Below, in pieces: positions 48,964 through 57,026 of a stretch of DNA of 64,000 bases. Position numbers and translations under genes: made by a program. The notes beneath the pieces were generated by a model. The model had not been told where the DNA came from. It saw only the letters and a program-made list of their open reading frames with translations, and did no database searches. Origin of the DNA: Bifidobacterium psychraerophilum (GTDB lineage Bacteria > Actinomycetota > Actinomycetes > Actinomycetales > Bifidobacteriaceae); the NCBI RefSeq assembly GCF_000741705.1, contig NZ_JGZI01000007.1, positions 161,167 through 225,166 of the forward strand, given 5' to 3'. Position 1 is the first letter of the stretch; every line of letters starts with the position of its first letter.

Positions 48964-50715
48964 ATGTCCAGCATGCAGGACACATCATCACAACACGTAC
49001 CACCACCAGCCAGAGAAAGCCTGATTATGACAACAGAGGGTGATGACACAACTCCATGGTGGAAGGGAGCCGTGGTATATCAGATATATCCACGCTCGTT
49101 CAAAGACACCACAGGTGACGGCATCGGAGATATTAACGGCATTACAGAGGAGATTCCATATCTGCATGACCTAGGTATTGATGCAATATGGATAAGCCCG
49201 TTCTATCCCTCGCCCCAAGAGGATGGGGGGTATGATGTCGCCGATTACAGGAATGTCGATCCGCTTCTCGGTACACTCACTGACTTCGACAACCTTATTC
49301 AAGTTGCTCATCACCATAGCATCAGAATTGTGGTTGATCTGGTGCCGAACCACACCTCATCCGCACACCCGTGGTTTATTGACGCCCTGAACGCACGTCC
49401 GGGATCCGCCGAGCGTGATCGATATATCTTCCGCGACGGTCGGGGCCCCAATGGGAATCAGCCGCCGACGGATTGGATTTGCGGTTTCGGTGGACCAGCC
49501 TGGGAGCGAGTTCCGGACGGGCAGTGGTACTTGCACATGTGGTCAGTAGGACAACCAGATCTGAATTGGAAAAATGAGGAAGTCAGAGAGGATTTCCTTC
49601 ACACCATAAGGTTCTGGAGCGACAAAGGCGTAGATGGATTCAGAGTCGATGCCGCCCAAAGTCTTGTCAAAGACATGGATCGCGATGATCTAAATTCTTG
49701 GAGCATGCAATACGACGTGCTTCCTCAGGACGGTAGTCATCCTCTATACGATCGCAATGAACTCCATGACATATACCGCAGCTGGCGCAAAGTATTCAAT
49801 GAGTACAACCCCCACAGATTCGCCATTGCCGAGGCTTGGGTTAATCCGAAGAGACAGTACCTGTACGCTTCGGCAGACGAGCTTGGTCAGGTGTTTAATT
49901 TTGAGTTCGCCAAGGCAAACTGGACGGCCGGTGAGATGCGCCGATCAATCGAGAAGGGGTTGGAATCGGCTAATCGCTCACACTCCACAACAACATGGGT
50001 AATGTCGAATCATGACGTACCCCGTCATGCAACCCGATATGCTCTGCCACAGGTCGCCGGACATTCCTATCACCAGCTTGCCCAAGACTGGATCCTCAGA
50101 GACGGCAAAACCTATATAGAGGACCGGGAATTAGGCACACGACGCTCTCGGGCTGCGATTCTCCTCGAGCTTGCCCTTCCAGGATCCGCATATGTCTACC
50201 AAGGTGAGGAACTGGGTTTGTTCGAGGTACCCGACATACCGTGGAACGCCCTCGAAGACCCAACAGCGGCTCATTCAGACGATTGCGGTAAAGAGAGTAT
50301 CCGTAAGGGCCGTGACGGTTGCAGGGTCCCGATCCCATGGTCCCGCAACGCCAATGATGGCTTCGGTTTCAGCCCCTCGGGATCAGAAGCGAAACCTCAC
50401 CTACCACAACCTCAGTGGTTCAAGGATTTCTCGGTCGAAGCTGAAGCGAACTCGAACGACTCGATGCTGAATCTGTATAAGGCTGCCTTGCATCTCCGCG
50501 CAGGACTCCAGAGTAACGACTTTGCCTTTTCCTGGCGGCGTGACTACAACGATGAGCATGTCCTAGCATTTGATCGTGCCTCAGGATGGTCGTGTATTAC
50601 CAATTTTGGCGGGTCTGCGATTCAACTACCGCAAGGAGCGAAAGTCCTTCTTACTTCCACACCGTTAACCACTAATGGCATGCTGCCCACCGATGCCTCG
50701 GTCTGGATTTCCTAG
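48964..50715 (+). CDS. GH13 family alpha-glucosidase / oligo-glucosidase
   Basis: 583 residues from the ATG at 48964, preceded by AGAGGGA. GAVVYQIYPRSFKDTTGDGI opens the TIM barrel. VDLVPNHTS, DGFRVDAAQ (nucleophile Asp), AIAEAWV (acid/base Glu) and VMSNHDVPRH (third Asp) give the complete catalytic set, as in the alpha-1,4/1,6-glucosidase subfamilies common in bifidobacteria. No signal peptide is present, so it acts on the imported alpha-glucoside. Product and linkage preference are not readable. Confidence 0.93.
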   Translation: MSSMQDTSSQHVPPPARESLIMTTEGDDTTPWWKGAVVYQIYPRSFKDTTGDGIGDINGITEEIPYLHDLGIDAIWISPFYPSPQEDGGYDVADYRNVDPLLGTLTDFDNLIQVAHHHSIRIVVDLVPNHTSSAHPWFIDALNARPGSAERDRYIFRDGRGPNGNQPPTDWICGFGGPAWERVPDGQWYLHMWSVGQPDLNWKNEEVREDFLHTIRFWSDKGVDGFRVDAAQSLVKDMDRDDLNSWSMQYDVLPQDGSHPLYDRNELHDIYRSWRKVFNEYNPHRFAIAEAWVNPKRQYLYASADELGQVFNFEFAKANWTAGEMRRSIEKGLESANRSHSTTTWVMSNHDVPRHATRYALPQVAGHSYHQLAQDWILRDGKTYIEDRELGTRRSRAAILLELALPGSAYVYQGEELGLFEVPDIPWNALEDPTAAHSDDCGKESIRKGRDGCRVPIPWSRNANDGFGFSPSGSEAKPHLPQPQWFKDFSVEAEANSNDSMLNLYKAALHLRAGLQSNDFAFSWRRDYNDEHVLAFDRASGWSCITNFGGSAIQLPQGAKVLLTSTPLTTNGMLPTDASVWIS

Positions 50716-50741
50716 AATCGCAATTACCTCGGCACACTAAT

Positions 50742-50791
50742 CGGTAGAAGGCCCCGGACGGTGTATCCACACCGTCCGGGGCCTTCTACCG
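50742..50791. terminator. Bidirectional terminator hairpin between convergent units
   Basis: A perfect 23-bp stem, CGGTAGAAGGCCCCGG and onwards, encloses the loop ATCC. It sits between the convergent GH13 and DUF624 genes. It is the strongest hairpin in the window and should stop transcription from both sides. Confidence 0.85.
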
Positions 50792-50829
50792 GGATGTATG
50801 ACTCTCAGTATGTTCAAATACGACGAATA

Positions 50830-51438
50830 TCAGTGGACAAGGTATGGCGCAAGAGCCCTTTGCAGTAGTTGAACTTTCACTACGAGTACGAGCCCAGGCC
50901 CGAAAAACATCACCAGAGGCAATCCTTGCGGCATATACCTGAATGAAATGTAGAGGAGGGCGCCCCAGGCAACATCGGTGGCCGCCATGATAAGAGTGAC
51001 ACCGGGTTTACCAATTCCAAAAATGAGTGCATTCCGCCAAGTACGTAGAATTGTATTGCTGAACATAGCTTGCAGAGGCCAGACCCATAGCATCAGAACA
51101 CTCCAGACAACACCAAGACCGATCTTCGCCACCATCAGTGGCGTTGCCTGCACATAAAGCGACGCCAGAAGTAACACTCCCGAAAAGCCAAGGATCAGCC
51201 AGGAGATTGTTGACTGACGCAGTTGCGAGAAGAACGTTCGCACAAATCTACCGGTCAGATGCCCCTCACCACGCAATAGATGACGGGCCATATCCACACC
51301 CGCCACAAGCGCCGCCCCTACCGTAATCAGCGGAATGCATGCGACGACGACAAGCACGCTTAACCACAACACGTCAACAGCGAAGGACAGCGATCTCCAC
51401 AAGAGAGAGTCCTGATCGAACAATGCGCCAAAACTCAT
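50830..51438 (-). CDS. DUF624 (YesL-like) membrane protein
   Basis: 202 residues with about five hydrophobic segments. The start is the second ATG of a tandem pair (51438) with AGGAGG upstream. MSFGALFDQDSLLWRSLSFA and LRTWRNALIFG match the DUF624/YesL family, small membrane proteins almost always encoded with ABC sugar permeases and of unknown role. Here it is the third gene of the unit with the two permeases. Confidence 0.85.
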   Translation of the reverse strand: MSFGALFDQDSLLWRSLSFAVDVLWLSVLVVVACIPLITVGAALVAGVDMARHLLRGEGHLTGRFVRTFFSQLRQSTISWLILGFSGVLLLASLYVQATPLMVAKIGLGVVWSVLMLWVWPLQAMFSNTILRTWRNALIFGIGKPGVTLIMAATDVAWGALLYISFRYMPQGLPLVMFFGPGLVLVVKVQLLQRALAPYLVH

Positions 51439-51461
51439 CATCTACCTCCTGAGCCTGAAGA

Positions 51462-52298
51462 TCAACCTTTTACGGCTCCGGCGGTGATCCCCTGAACGAT
51501 GTATTTCTGGCAAAGTACATAAAACACGATTACCGGGATAATCGCCAATACAAGGCAACCCATCAAGGCACCCATATCCACTGAACCATACCCACCCTTG
51601 AGATACTGCACAGCGATACTCATGGTCTTGTACTTACGCAGGTCGAGGGTGAGGTAAGGCAACAAGAAGTCATTCCAAATCCACATCGTCTGCAGTATGG
51701 CCACCGAAACCAACGAAGGCTTCATCATAGGCAGTACGATACCAAAAAACGTGCGTGGAACCGAGGCACCATCAATCATGGCGGCCTCTTCGATCTCCTG
51801 CGGCAATGACTTGATGATACCGGTGAACATAAACACACTCAGCCCAGCACCGAAGCCAAGATAAATGACCCAAAGACCCCAAGGCGTATTGAGTCCAAGC
51901 GTATCGGCTATTTTGGAGAGTGGGAACATGACCATTTGGAATGGAACAATCATATTCAGCAAAAACATCAGATACATAGACTTGGCAACCACGTTGTTGA
52001 CACGGACAATCCACCAGGCGCACATGGATGTACACAGCAAAATCAGAAATACAGCTCCCACGGTTACCACTACGGTCCAACCGAAACTGGAAATCATATC
52101 GGTCTGCTCTATACCACGCGCGTAGTTGTCAAAACCTACGAAAGCTCTTCCAATAGGCAGAGAGAAGGTCTCAAGCGAGATACTCGTCTTCTGCTTAAAG
52201 GAATTGATGACGACAAGAAAAATCGGGAACAACCACGCCAAGGAAACCGCAGCGAAAAGAGTGACCCACAGGCCCTCATGCTTCATTTTGTTGTTCAT
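51462..52298 (-). CDS. ABC sugar transporter permease, MalG type
   Basis: 278 residues with six transmembrane segments. The EAA loop is EIEEAAMIDGASVPRTFFGI, which contacts the ATPase, and the C-terminus ends in YIVQGITAGAVKG, typical of MalG-like subunits. Its ATG overlaps the stop of the MalF-like gene (ATGA). It forms a transport heterodimer with that protein. Confidence 0.94.
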   Translation of the reverse strand: MNNKMKHEGLWVTLFAAVSLAWLFPIFLVVINSFKQKTSISLETFSLPIGRAFVGFDNYARGIEQTDMISSFGWTVVVTVGAVFLILLCTSMCAWWIVRVNNVVAKSMYLMFLLNMIVPFQMVMFPLSKIADTLGLNTPWGLWVIYLGFGAGLSVFMFTGIIKSLPQEIEEAAMIDGASVPRTFFGIVLPMMKPSLVSVAILQTMWIWNDFLLPYLTLDLRKYKTMSIAVQYLKGGYGSVDMGALMGCLVLAIIPVIVFYVLCQKYIVQGITAGAVKG

Positions 52299-53149
52299 GC
52301 CGCCACCTCTTTACGCGTCGTCAGGCGGTTCTGCACAATTGCGATCGTCGCAACGATAAGGAAGAACACGACCGCCTTCGCCTGCCCCACTCCTTCGAAG
52401 CCTATCCTTCCATAGAAGGTCCGGTATATATTCAATGCCAACATCTCGCTGGTATTCGAGGGTGCACCATTCGTAAGCGCAAGGTTCTGATCGAACATCT
52501 TGAAGCCGCCAGTGATGGTCAGGAATGTACAAACGGTGATGCTCGGCATCATCAACGGGATGATGATGCTGAAGAGCGTTTGTCTCGAGGATGCACCGTC
52601 AACCTGTGCCGCTTCGAGAACATCGGAGGGCATGGTCTGAAGCCCCGCGATGTAGATGACCATCATGTAGCCGATTTGTTGCCAGCACACCAACATCACC
52701 ATTCCCCAAAAACCATAGACACCGGAAAATGTGATGGACCGGTTCCAATGGGACAGAACCCCGTTGAGCAACAACTGCCAGATATAGCCCAGAACAATGC
52801 CACCTATCAGGTTTGGTAGGAAGAAAACGGATCTGAACAGATTCGCGCCATGCATGGCCCGTGTAAACATGTAAGCGATAAAGAATGCAGCGATATTCGT
52901 AAAAACCGTCGTCACAACAGTGAACAAAACGGTTAGCCATAAGGCATGCATGAACTCGGGATCAGTTATTGCCTGCTGAAAATTCTTCAGTCCCACCCAC
53001 TGCGAATCCGTAACGGTTGTGAATGAGGTGAAGCTGAGGTAGACCCCGATGATGAATGGTGCTATGAATCCTATGAAAAAGGCAGCGCACGTCGGCAGGG
53101 TAAAAAGCACCCACCAACGTCGAATCGATTTTCCAGTCATGCTGATCAT
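52295..53149 (-). CDS. ABC sugar transporter permease, MalF type
   Basis: 284 residues with six transmembrane segments and the EAA loop VLEAAQVDGASSRQTLFSI. GFIAPFIIGVYLSFTSF and the FRSVFFLPNLIGGIVLGYIW stretch match MalF/UgpA-like subunits. First of three genes (MalF-MalG-DUF624), transcribed towards the GH13 gene from a promoter that copies that of the binding-protein unit. Start at 53149 or 53140; ribosome site weak. Confidence 0.93.
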   Translation of the reverse strand: MISMTGKSIRRWWVLFTLPTCAAFFIGFIAPFIIGVYLSFTSFTTVTDSQWVGLKNFQQAITDPEFMHALWLTVLFTVVTTVFTNIAAFFIAYMFTRAMHGANLFRSVFFLPNLIGGIVLGYIWQLLLNGVLSHWNRSITFSGVYGFWGMVMLVCWQQIGYMMVIYIAGLQTMPSDVLEAAQVDGASSRQTLFSIIIPLMMPSITVCTFLTITGGFKMFDQNLALTNGAPSNTSEMLALNIYRTFYGRIGFEGVGQAKAVVFFLIVATIAIVQNRLTTRKEVAA

Positions 53150-53272
53150 GCCAGCCCGTCCCTCTCTTCCTCGAGTGAGTCAATGTGCGGAAACTTCAGA
53201 AATCTATGTTCACCATTTGTTGCAAACATATGCCATCTATATCCCAGCACTATGGAGAACAATATAGCACAA

Positions 53273-53291
53273 TATTGCTAACGTTGTCATT
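53273..53291 (-). promoter_or_regulatory. Operator/promoter element of permease operon, copy of the binding-protein element
   Basis: On the minus strand it reads AATGACAACGTTAGCAATA, identical to the element before the binding-protein gene except for two bases. ATGACA then an 18-base spacer then TATATT forms a plausible promoter with the CG-centred core GACAACGTTAGC inside the spacer. This fits control of both convergent units by the same LacI regulator. Confidence 0.65.
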
Positions 53292-53362
53292 CGGGATCAG
53301 CATCAAATCCTCAAACAAACCCTATATGTCAGTACTGCTTCACCATCATCATATTATTGGGG

Positions 53363-54064
53363 CTAGCAGTTCCAATGCTGGATGACGTTATCGCCACGGT
53401 AGCGGGAAAGCATGGAGAAGTGGGCCGTGTCAAGACGGAACAACCTGGCCGTGTGCGGATCGAGACCGAGCCATCGTGTTGTCAGGATGCGCAGGATATG
53501 GGCGTGGGCCACGAGCAGAACCGTTTTCCCTTCATCCAGCAGAGGCGTCAGCTGCTCCAGTACATCCCCCGCACGGTTCGCGGCATCGTCCAGCATCTCA
53601 CCGGGACCGTTATGCACCGTGATGGTTTCTCCGGAGGGGAGCGTGGTGTCCCAGTCTCCGGCGAGCCTCGGCGAAAGGGACTCCGGTCCGTCCCTCCACA
53701 GTGTCCAGTCATGGCCGTTCGCATCCGAGACCTCATCCCGGGTTCGACCTTCCGCCCTGCCATAGTCCCACTCCGCAAGCCCCTGCAGTAGCGTCGGCGC
53801 CGTGAATCCTGCGAGCTCAGCAGTGGACCTCGCCCGTTTCAACGGGCTGGAATAGACGGCATCCGGTGCAAAGCCCCCCGGGAAGGCCTGGTCAAGGCGC
53901 GATCTGGCCTGCACCGCCTGCTGCTCACCGGTACTGGTAAGCGGAATATCCGTTCGGCCTGTGTGCTGGCCTGAAACGCTCCAAGCGGTCTGTCCGTGCC
54001 TCAACAGCACGATGAGTCCTTGCCGCGAAGCGTCGTTGCTTGCGTTGCTATGAGAATGAACCAT
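53363..54064 (-). CDS. Histidine phosphatase (phosphoglycerate mutase-like) family protein
   Basis: 233 residues. LIVLLRHGQTAWS carries the phospho-acceptor His; YSSPLKRARSTAEL, LAEWDYGRAEG (catalytic Glu) and LLVAHAHILRIL (second His) complete the active site. Relatives are broad phosphatases or cofactor-dependent mutases; substrate not determinable. The start ATG has only a weak ribosome site. It stands alone between the permease promoter region and a DUF4235 gene. Confidence 0.88.
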   Translation of the reverse strand: MVHSHSNASNDASRQGLIVLLRHGQTAWSVSGQHTGRTDIPLTSTGEQQAVQARSRLDQAFPGGFAPDAVYSSPLKRARSTAELAGFTAPTLLQGLAEWDYGRAEGRTRDEVSDANGHDWTLWRDGPESLSPRLAGDWDTTLPSGETITVHNGPGEMLDDAANRAGDVLEQLTPLLDEGKTVLLVAHAHILRILTTRWLGLDPHTARLFRLDTAHFSMLSRYRGDNVIQHWNC

Positions 54065-54219
54065 ATCTACACTGTACTCACTGGCATTGGCATAACCGAA
54101 TTCGCACCACGCCCCGGTGTATCGCGCCCGTTACCGCCAGAAAGCAATCAGGCCCCTATCTGGCCCGATCCGTCTACAGGCCGCTTCTTCGCTGAGCGCA
54201 CCGATAGCAGTGCGTCATC

Positions 54220-54621
54220 ATGTGGGATAATGGGCAGGTGACCCAAGAACGTGAAAGCGACCTAACCGATACCGCGGACCGGTTGACGGCCCAATTCGAT
54301 TCCGTCAATGCAAAGGTGGACGACATGCGCTCCGATATCGAAAGCGATCCTGATTCATTCAGTGACAAAATCATCAAGCTGGCACTCCCGGCACTCACCG
54401 GAATGCTTGCCGGACAGATCTTCAAAATGATCTGGAACAAACAACGCGGCAAGGATGGCCTTGACGACGAAGAGCGACAGGAGGGCTTTTTCATGAGCCT
54501 CGTATTCGCCGCCCTGTCCGCAGCCGTCACCGCAGTCGTCTCCCAACTCTCCGATCGTGGGTCCAAAGCCTTCGTGGATCATCGTCATAACAAAGCGGCA
54601 AAGCGGCAACGACAGTCCTGA
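54220..54621 (+). CDS. DUF4235 membrane protein
   Basis: Up to 133 residues; a GTG at 54238 is the alternative start. A charged coiled-coil N-terminal part is followed by LALPALTGMLAGQIFKMIWN, a KDGLDDEERQEGF loop and a second hydrophobic segment, FFMSLVFAALSAAVTAVVSQ. This matches the two-helix DUF4235 family of Actinobacteria, function unknown. GATAAT 7 bases before the GTG could be a -10, giving a leaderless transcript from the GTG. Confidence 0.75.
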   Translation: MWDNGQVTQERESDLTDTADRLTAQFDSVNAKVDDMRSDIESDPDSFSDKIIKLALPALTGMLAGQIFKMIWNKQRGKDGLDDEERQEGFFMSLVFAALSAAVTAVVSQLSDRGSKAFVDHRHNKAAKRQRQS

Positions 54622-54685
54622 GGCATCGCCGTCGCACAGCGTGGTGCCGGCAGGAATCATCTCTACGTGCTGGGCATAAGATTCC

Positions 54686-54709
54686 ATCATGCCCACGTAC
54701 GGGCATGAT
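54686..54709. promoter_or_regulatory. 24-bp inverted repeat before nitroreductase gene
   Basis: ATCATGCCC and GGGCATGAT are perfect arms around ACGTAC, ending 11 bases before the nitroreductase ATG and next to its ribosome site. It could be a repressor operator or the hairpin terminator of the DUF4235 gene; no T-run follows, which favours an operator. Confidence 0.5.
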
Positions 54710-54719
54710 AATAAGTGAT

Positions 54720-55544
54720 ATGTCAGATACATCCCACCAGGCACCGGCCGAAAGCTCATCGCATGACAGCGAACAGCATCCGACGATCGCCAGTCTGCTC
54801 AACAGGCGCTCCATCCGTCATTTCAAGCCCTCCCCGGTGCCACCCAAGGTCGTCGACACCTTGGAGACGGTCGCCCAACATGCGGCGACAAGCCAATACC
54901 TGAATTCATGGTCGATGCTCCGTGTCGAAGATGAGGATCTGAAGCAGGCTCTGGCGCGAATCGGCAGACAGCCGTATATTGCCGAAGCCCCCTTGCTCTA
55001 TGTCTTCATCATCGATCAGCATCGAAACGCGCGACTGGCTGAGCGACAAGGCGTTGATACCGCATCCGAAGACTTCACGCTCAACAGCAGCTACATATTC
55101 GCTCAGTCACAGAACGATGCCGTGCTGGCGCTGCACGCGATGGAGACCGCCGCCTACGCCCTTGGCCTGGGATGCGTGATTCTCGGCTCCGTGCTTAACG
55201 ACATCGATGGACTCATCGATCTGCTCAAGCTACCCGCGCTCACCTACCCCGTCCTCGGGCTGGCGATCGGCGAGCCCGACGAGCACCCGGCGCTCAAACC
55301 CCGTCTGTCCAAAACGATGCAGGTCTTCGAGAACACCTATCCCGACGATGCGACCCTCGACCTTCCGGATCAGGCTCTTGAAGACTTCGATTCAGCAGTG
55401 CATCACTACTATGATCTGCGTGATCCGAGCCGACCTCTGGCAACCTTCAGCGAACAGATCGCGGCAAAATCGCAGGCCTCGTCGCCTTTGGCCAAGCCTC
55501 TGGAACCCCCTGCGATCCGTCAGGGCTTCACCCCCGGCCGATAA
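54720..55544 (+). CDS. Nitroreductase family oxidoreductase (NfsA/FRP type)
   Basis: 274 residues from the ATG at 54720. IASLLNRRSIRHFKP is the FMN-binding N-terminus. A NSWSMLRV strand, an aromatic helix, and GLGCVILGSVLNDI and LPALTYPVLGLAIGEPDEHP complete the NfsA/flavin-reductase-P fold. It should use NADPH and FMN to reduce nitroaromatics, quinones or flavins. It has its own upstream inverted repeat and is convergent with the small CxxC protein gene. Confidence 0.9.
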   Translation: MSDTSHQAPAESSSHDSEQHPTIASLLNRRSIRHFKPSPVPPKVVDTLETVAQHAATSQYLNSWSMLRVEDEDLKQALARIGRQPYIAEAPLLYVFIIDQHRNARLAERQGVDTASEDFTLNSSYIFAQSQNDAVLALHAMETAAYALGLGCVILGSVLNDIDGLIDLLKLPALTYPVLGLAIGEPDEHPALKPRLSKTMQVFENTYPDDATLDLPDQALEDFDSAVHHYYDLRDPSRPLATFSEQIAAKSQASSPLAKPLEPPAIRQGFTPGR

Positions 55545-55577
55545 CGCCGGCCTTGCGCGCAGGCGGCCTGTGCGAGC

Positions 55578-55826
55578 TCAGCGTCTTCTGGGTTTGTACC
55601 CTCGCTTGCGCGAATGCGGCTTGGAGGCGCCGCCGAAGCGAGCCGTGACGCCCTCGCCCGGCTGTCTGCTGGTCAGATGCCATGAACCGCAGAGATCGCA
55701 TCGGTATACCCACAGCTCAACGCCGCGTTGAATTCTGCTTTCCTCAGCAGCCCGTCTTGCAGCGCCCTGATCCTGATACATGATCTTTGAACTGGCGTTG
55801 CACCGACGAGGAACAAAATAATGCAC
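55578..55826 (-). CDS. Small CxxC zinc-ribbon-like protein
   Basis: 82 residues from a GTG start. MYQDQGAARRAAEESR is a short helix; VYRCDLCGSWHLTSR gives one CxxC with a following Trp-His-Leu-Thr, and the end is Arg/Lys-rich. The CxxCGxWHLT form recurs in short actinobacterial and phage proteins that probably bind zinc and nucleic acid, with no assigned function. The 15 residues before the internal Met also look conserved in style (YFVPRRC), which supports the GTG start. Confidence 0.65.
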   Translation of the reverse strand: MHYFVPRRCNASSKIMYQDQGAARRAAEESRIQRGVELWVYRCDLCGSWHLTSRQPGEGVTARFGGASKPHSRKRGYKPRRR

Positions 55827-55841
55827 TGTTCTCAGCCCCGG

Positions 55842-56780
55842 TTACGGCAAGTCGTTGCCGGCGGCGCAATACAGGCCGTACCACTGTGAAGCGCTGAGCT
55901 CCACCTCGGCACCTGCAGCCATATCCGAGATACGCGAAGGTGTCATCGAACCCAGCAATACCTGCATATGCGCAGGATGCCTGAGAATCCAAGCAACCGC
56001 GATCGCGCTCTTGGTCACGTGGTATTCCTCGGCCAAACGATCCAAAGCCTCATTGAGTTCCGGGAACTTGGGATTGTCCAGGAACACTCCCTCGAAGAAA
56101 CCATATTGGAAGGGGCTCCATGCCTGTATCGTCATATGCTTCAGCCTGCTGTATGAAATCAGGCCACCGTCATGGTCGATACTCGGTTTGTCGATCATAT
56201 TGACATGGAATTCCTGCTGGACCATGCCGGTATGTCCCAGGCCGAATTGCAATTGGTTCACTTCAAGTTTTTGGCTGACCGCGCTTTGCAGCAATTCGAC
56301 CTGCATCGGATTCACATTACTGACGCCGAAGTGCCTGACCTTCCCGGAACTCTGCAGCTCGTTGAAGGCCTCGGCGAGCTGATCGAGCTCGACCAAGGTA
56401 TCGGGGCGATGCAGCAAGACGAAATCGACGTAGTCGGTCTGCAAACGCTCCAGCTCGCCGTCAAGAGCGGCGATCAGGTGATCCTTGGAAAAGTCGTATC
56501 GGGTGATCTCCCCGCTTTCCTCATCACGATAGATGCCGAATTTCGTCTGGATGAATATGTTCTCGCGCTGTACGTGCAGATCCTTGAGTGCGGTTCCGAA
56601 GCGTCTGGAGCTTTCCCCTCCCGCATAGCCATCAGCGCTATCAAAGAAGTTTATTCCCGAGTCGAGGGCGGTTCTCACCACCTCCGCGGCCTCCTCACCG
56701 CTTTTATCGGCGATGCGCATCACCCCGAGCGCCACACGCGAAGCATTAACCCCAGATGTTCCCAGCCGTGCATATCTCAT
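55842..56780 (-). CDS. Aldo/keto reductase
   Basis: 312 residues from the ATG at 56780, which has GGGGAG 8 bases upstream. FFDSADGYAGGESSRRFG has the catalytic Asp and Tyr, FIQTKFGIY the Lys, and VLLHRPDTL the His of the AKR tetrad. HFGVSNVNP and VLLGSMTPSRI are the NADPH-binding strands. The pattern resembles YdhF-like reductases. The carbonyl substrate is unknown. Separate unit. Confidence 0.92.
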   Translation of the reverse strand: MRYARLGTSGVNASRVALGVMRIADKSGEEAAEVVRTALDSGINFFDSADGYAGGESSRRFGTALKDLHVQRENIFIQTKFGIYRDEESGEITRYDFSKDHLIAALDGELERLQTDYVDFVLLHRPDTLVELDQLAEAFNELQSSGKVRHFGVSNVNPMQVELLQSAVSQKLEVNQLQFGLGHTGMVQQEFHVNMIDKPSIDHDGGLISYSRLKHMTIQAWSPFQYGFFEGVFLDNPKFPELNEALDRLAEEYHVTKSAIAVAWILRHPAHMQVLLGSMTPSRISDMAAGAEVELSASQWYGLYCAAGNDLP

Positions 56781-57026
56781 ATTCGCAACTCCCCGCTCGA
56801 TCTGTTCGTCGAATGCCAATGTGGCCGCATAGGCATGCCTTGACACCACTGTTCATCGTGATCGCATCAACAACGTCACTCTATGAATTCTAACGCGGCT
56901 GGCGCAGAGCAAGCAGGCGGTAGGCACTCAGCGAATATACGGGAGCCATCCTCGCGCTCCCGCCGGCCCGTGTGTGGATTCCTCTTATCCGCCGTATGAA
57001 TGCCCCAGCGGAGGTATGCGATGCCA

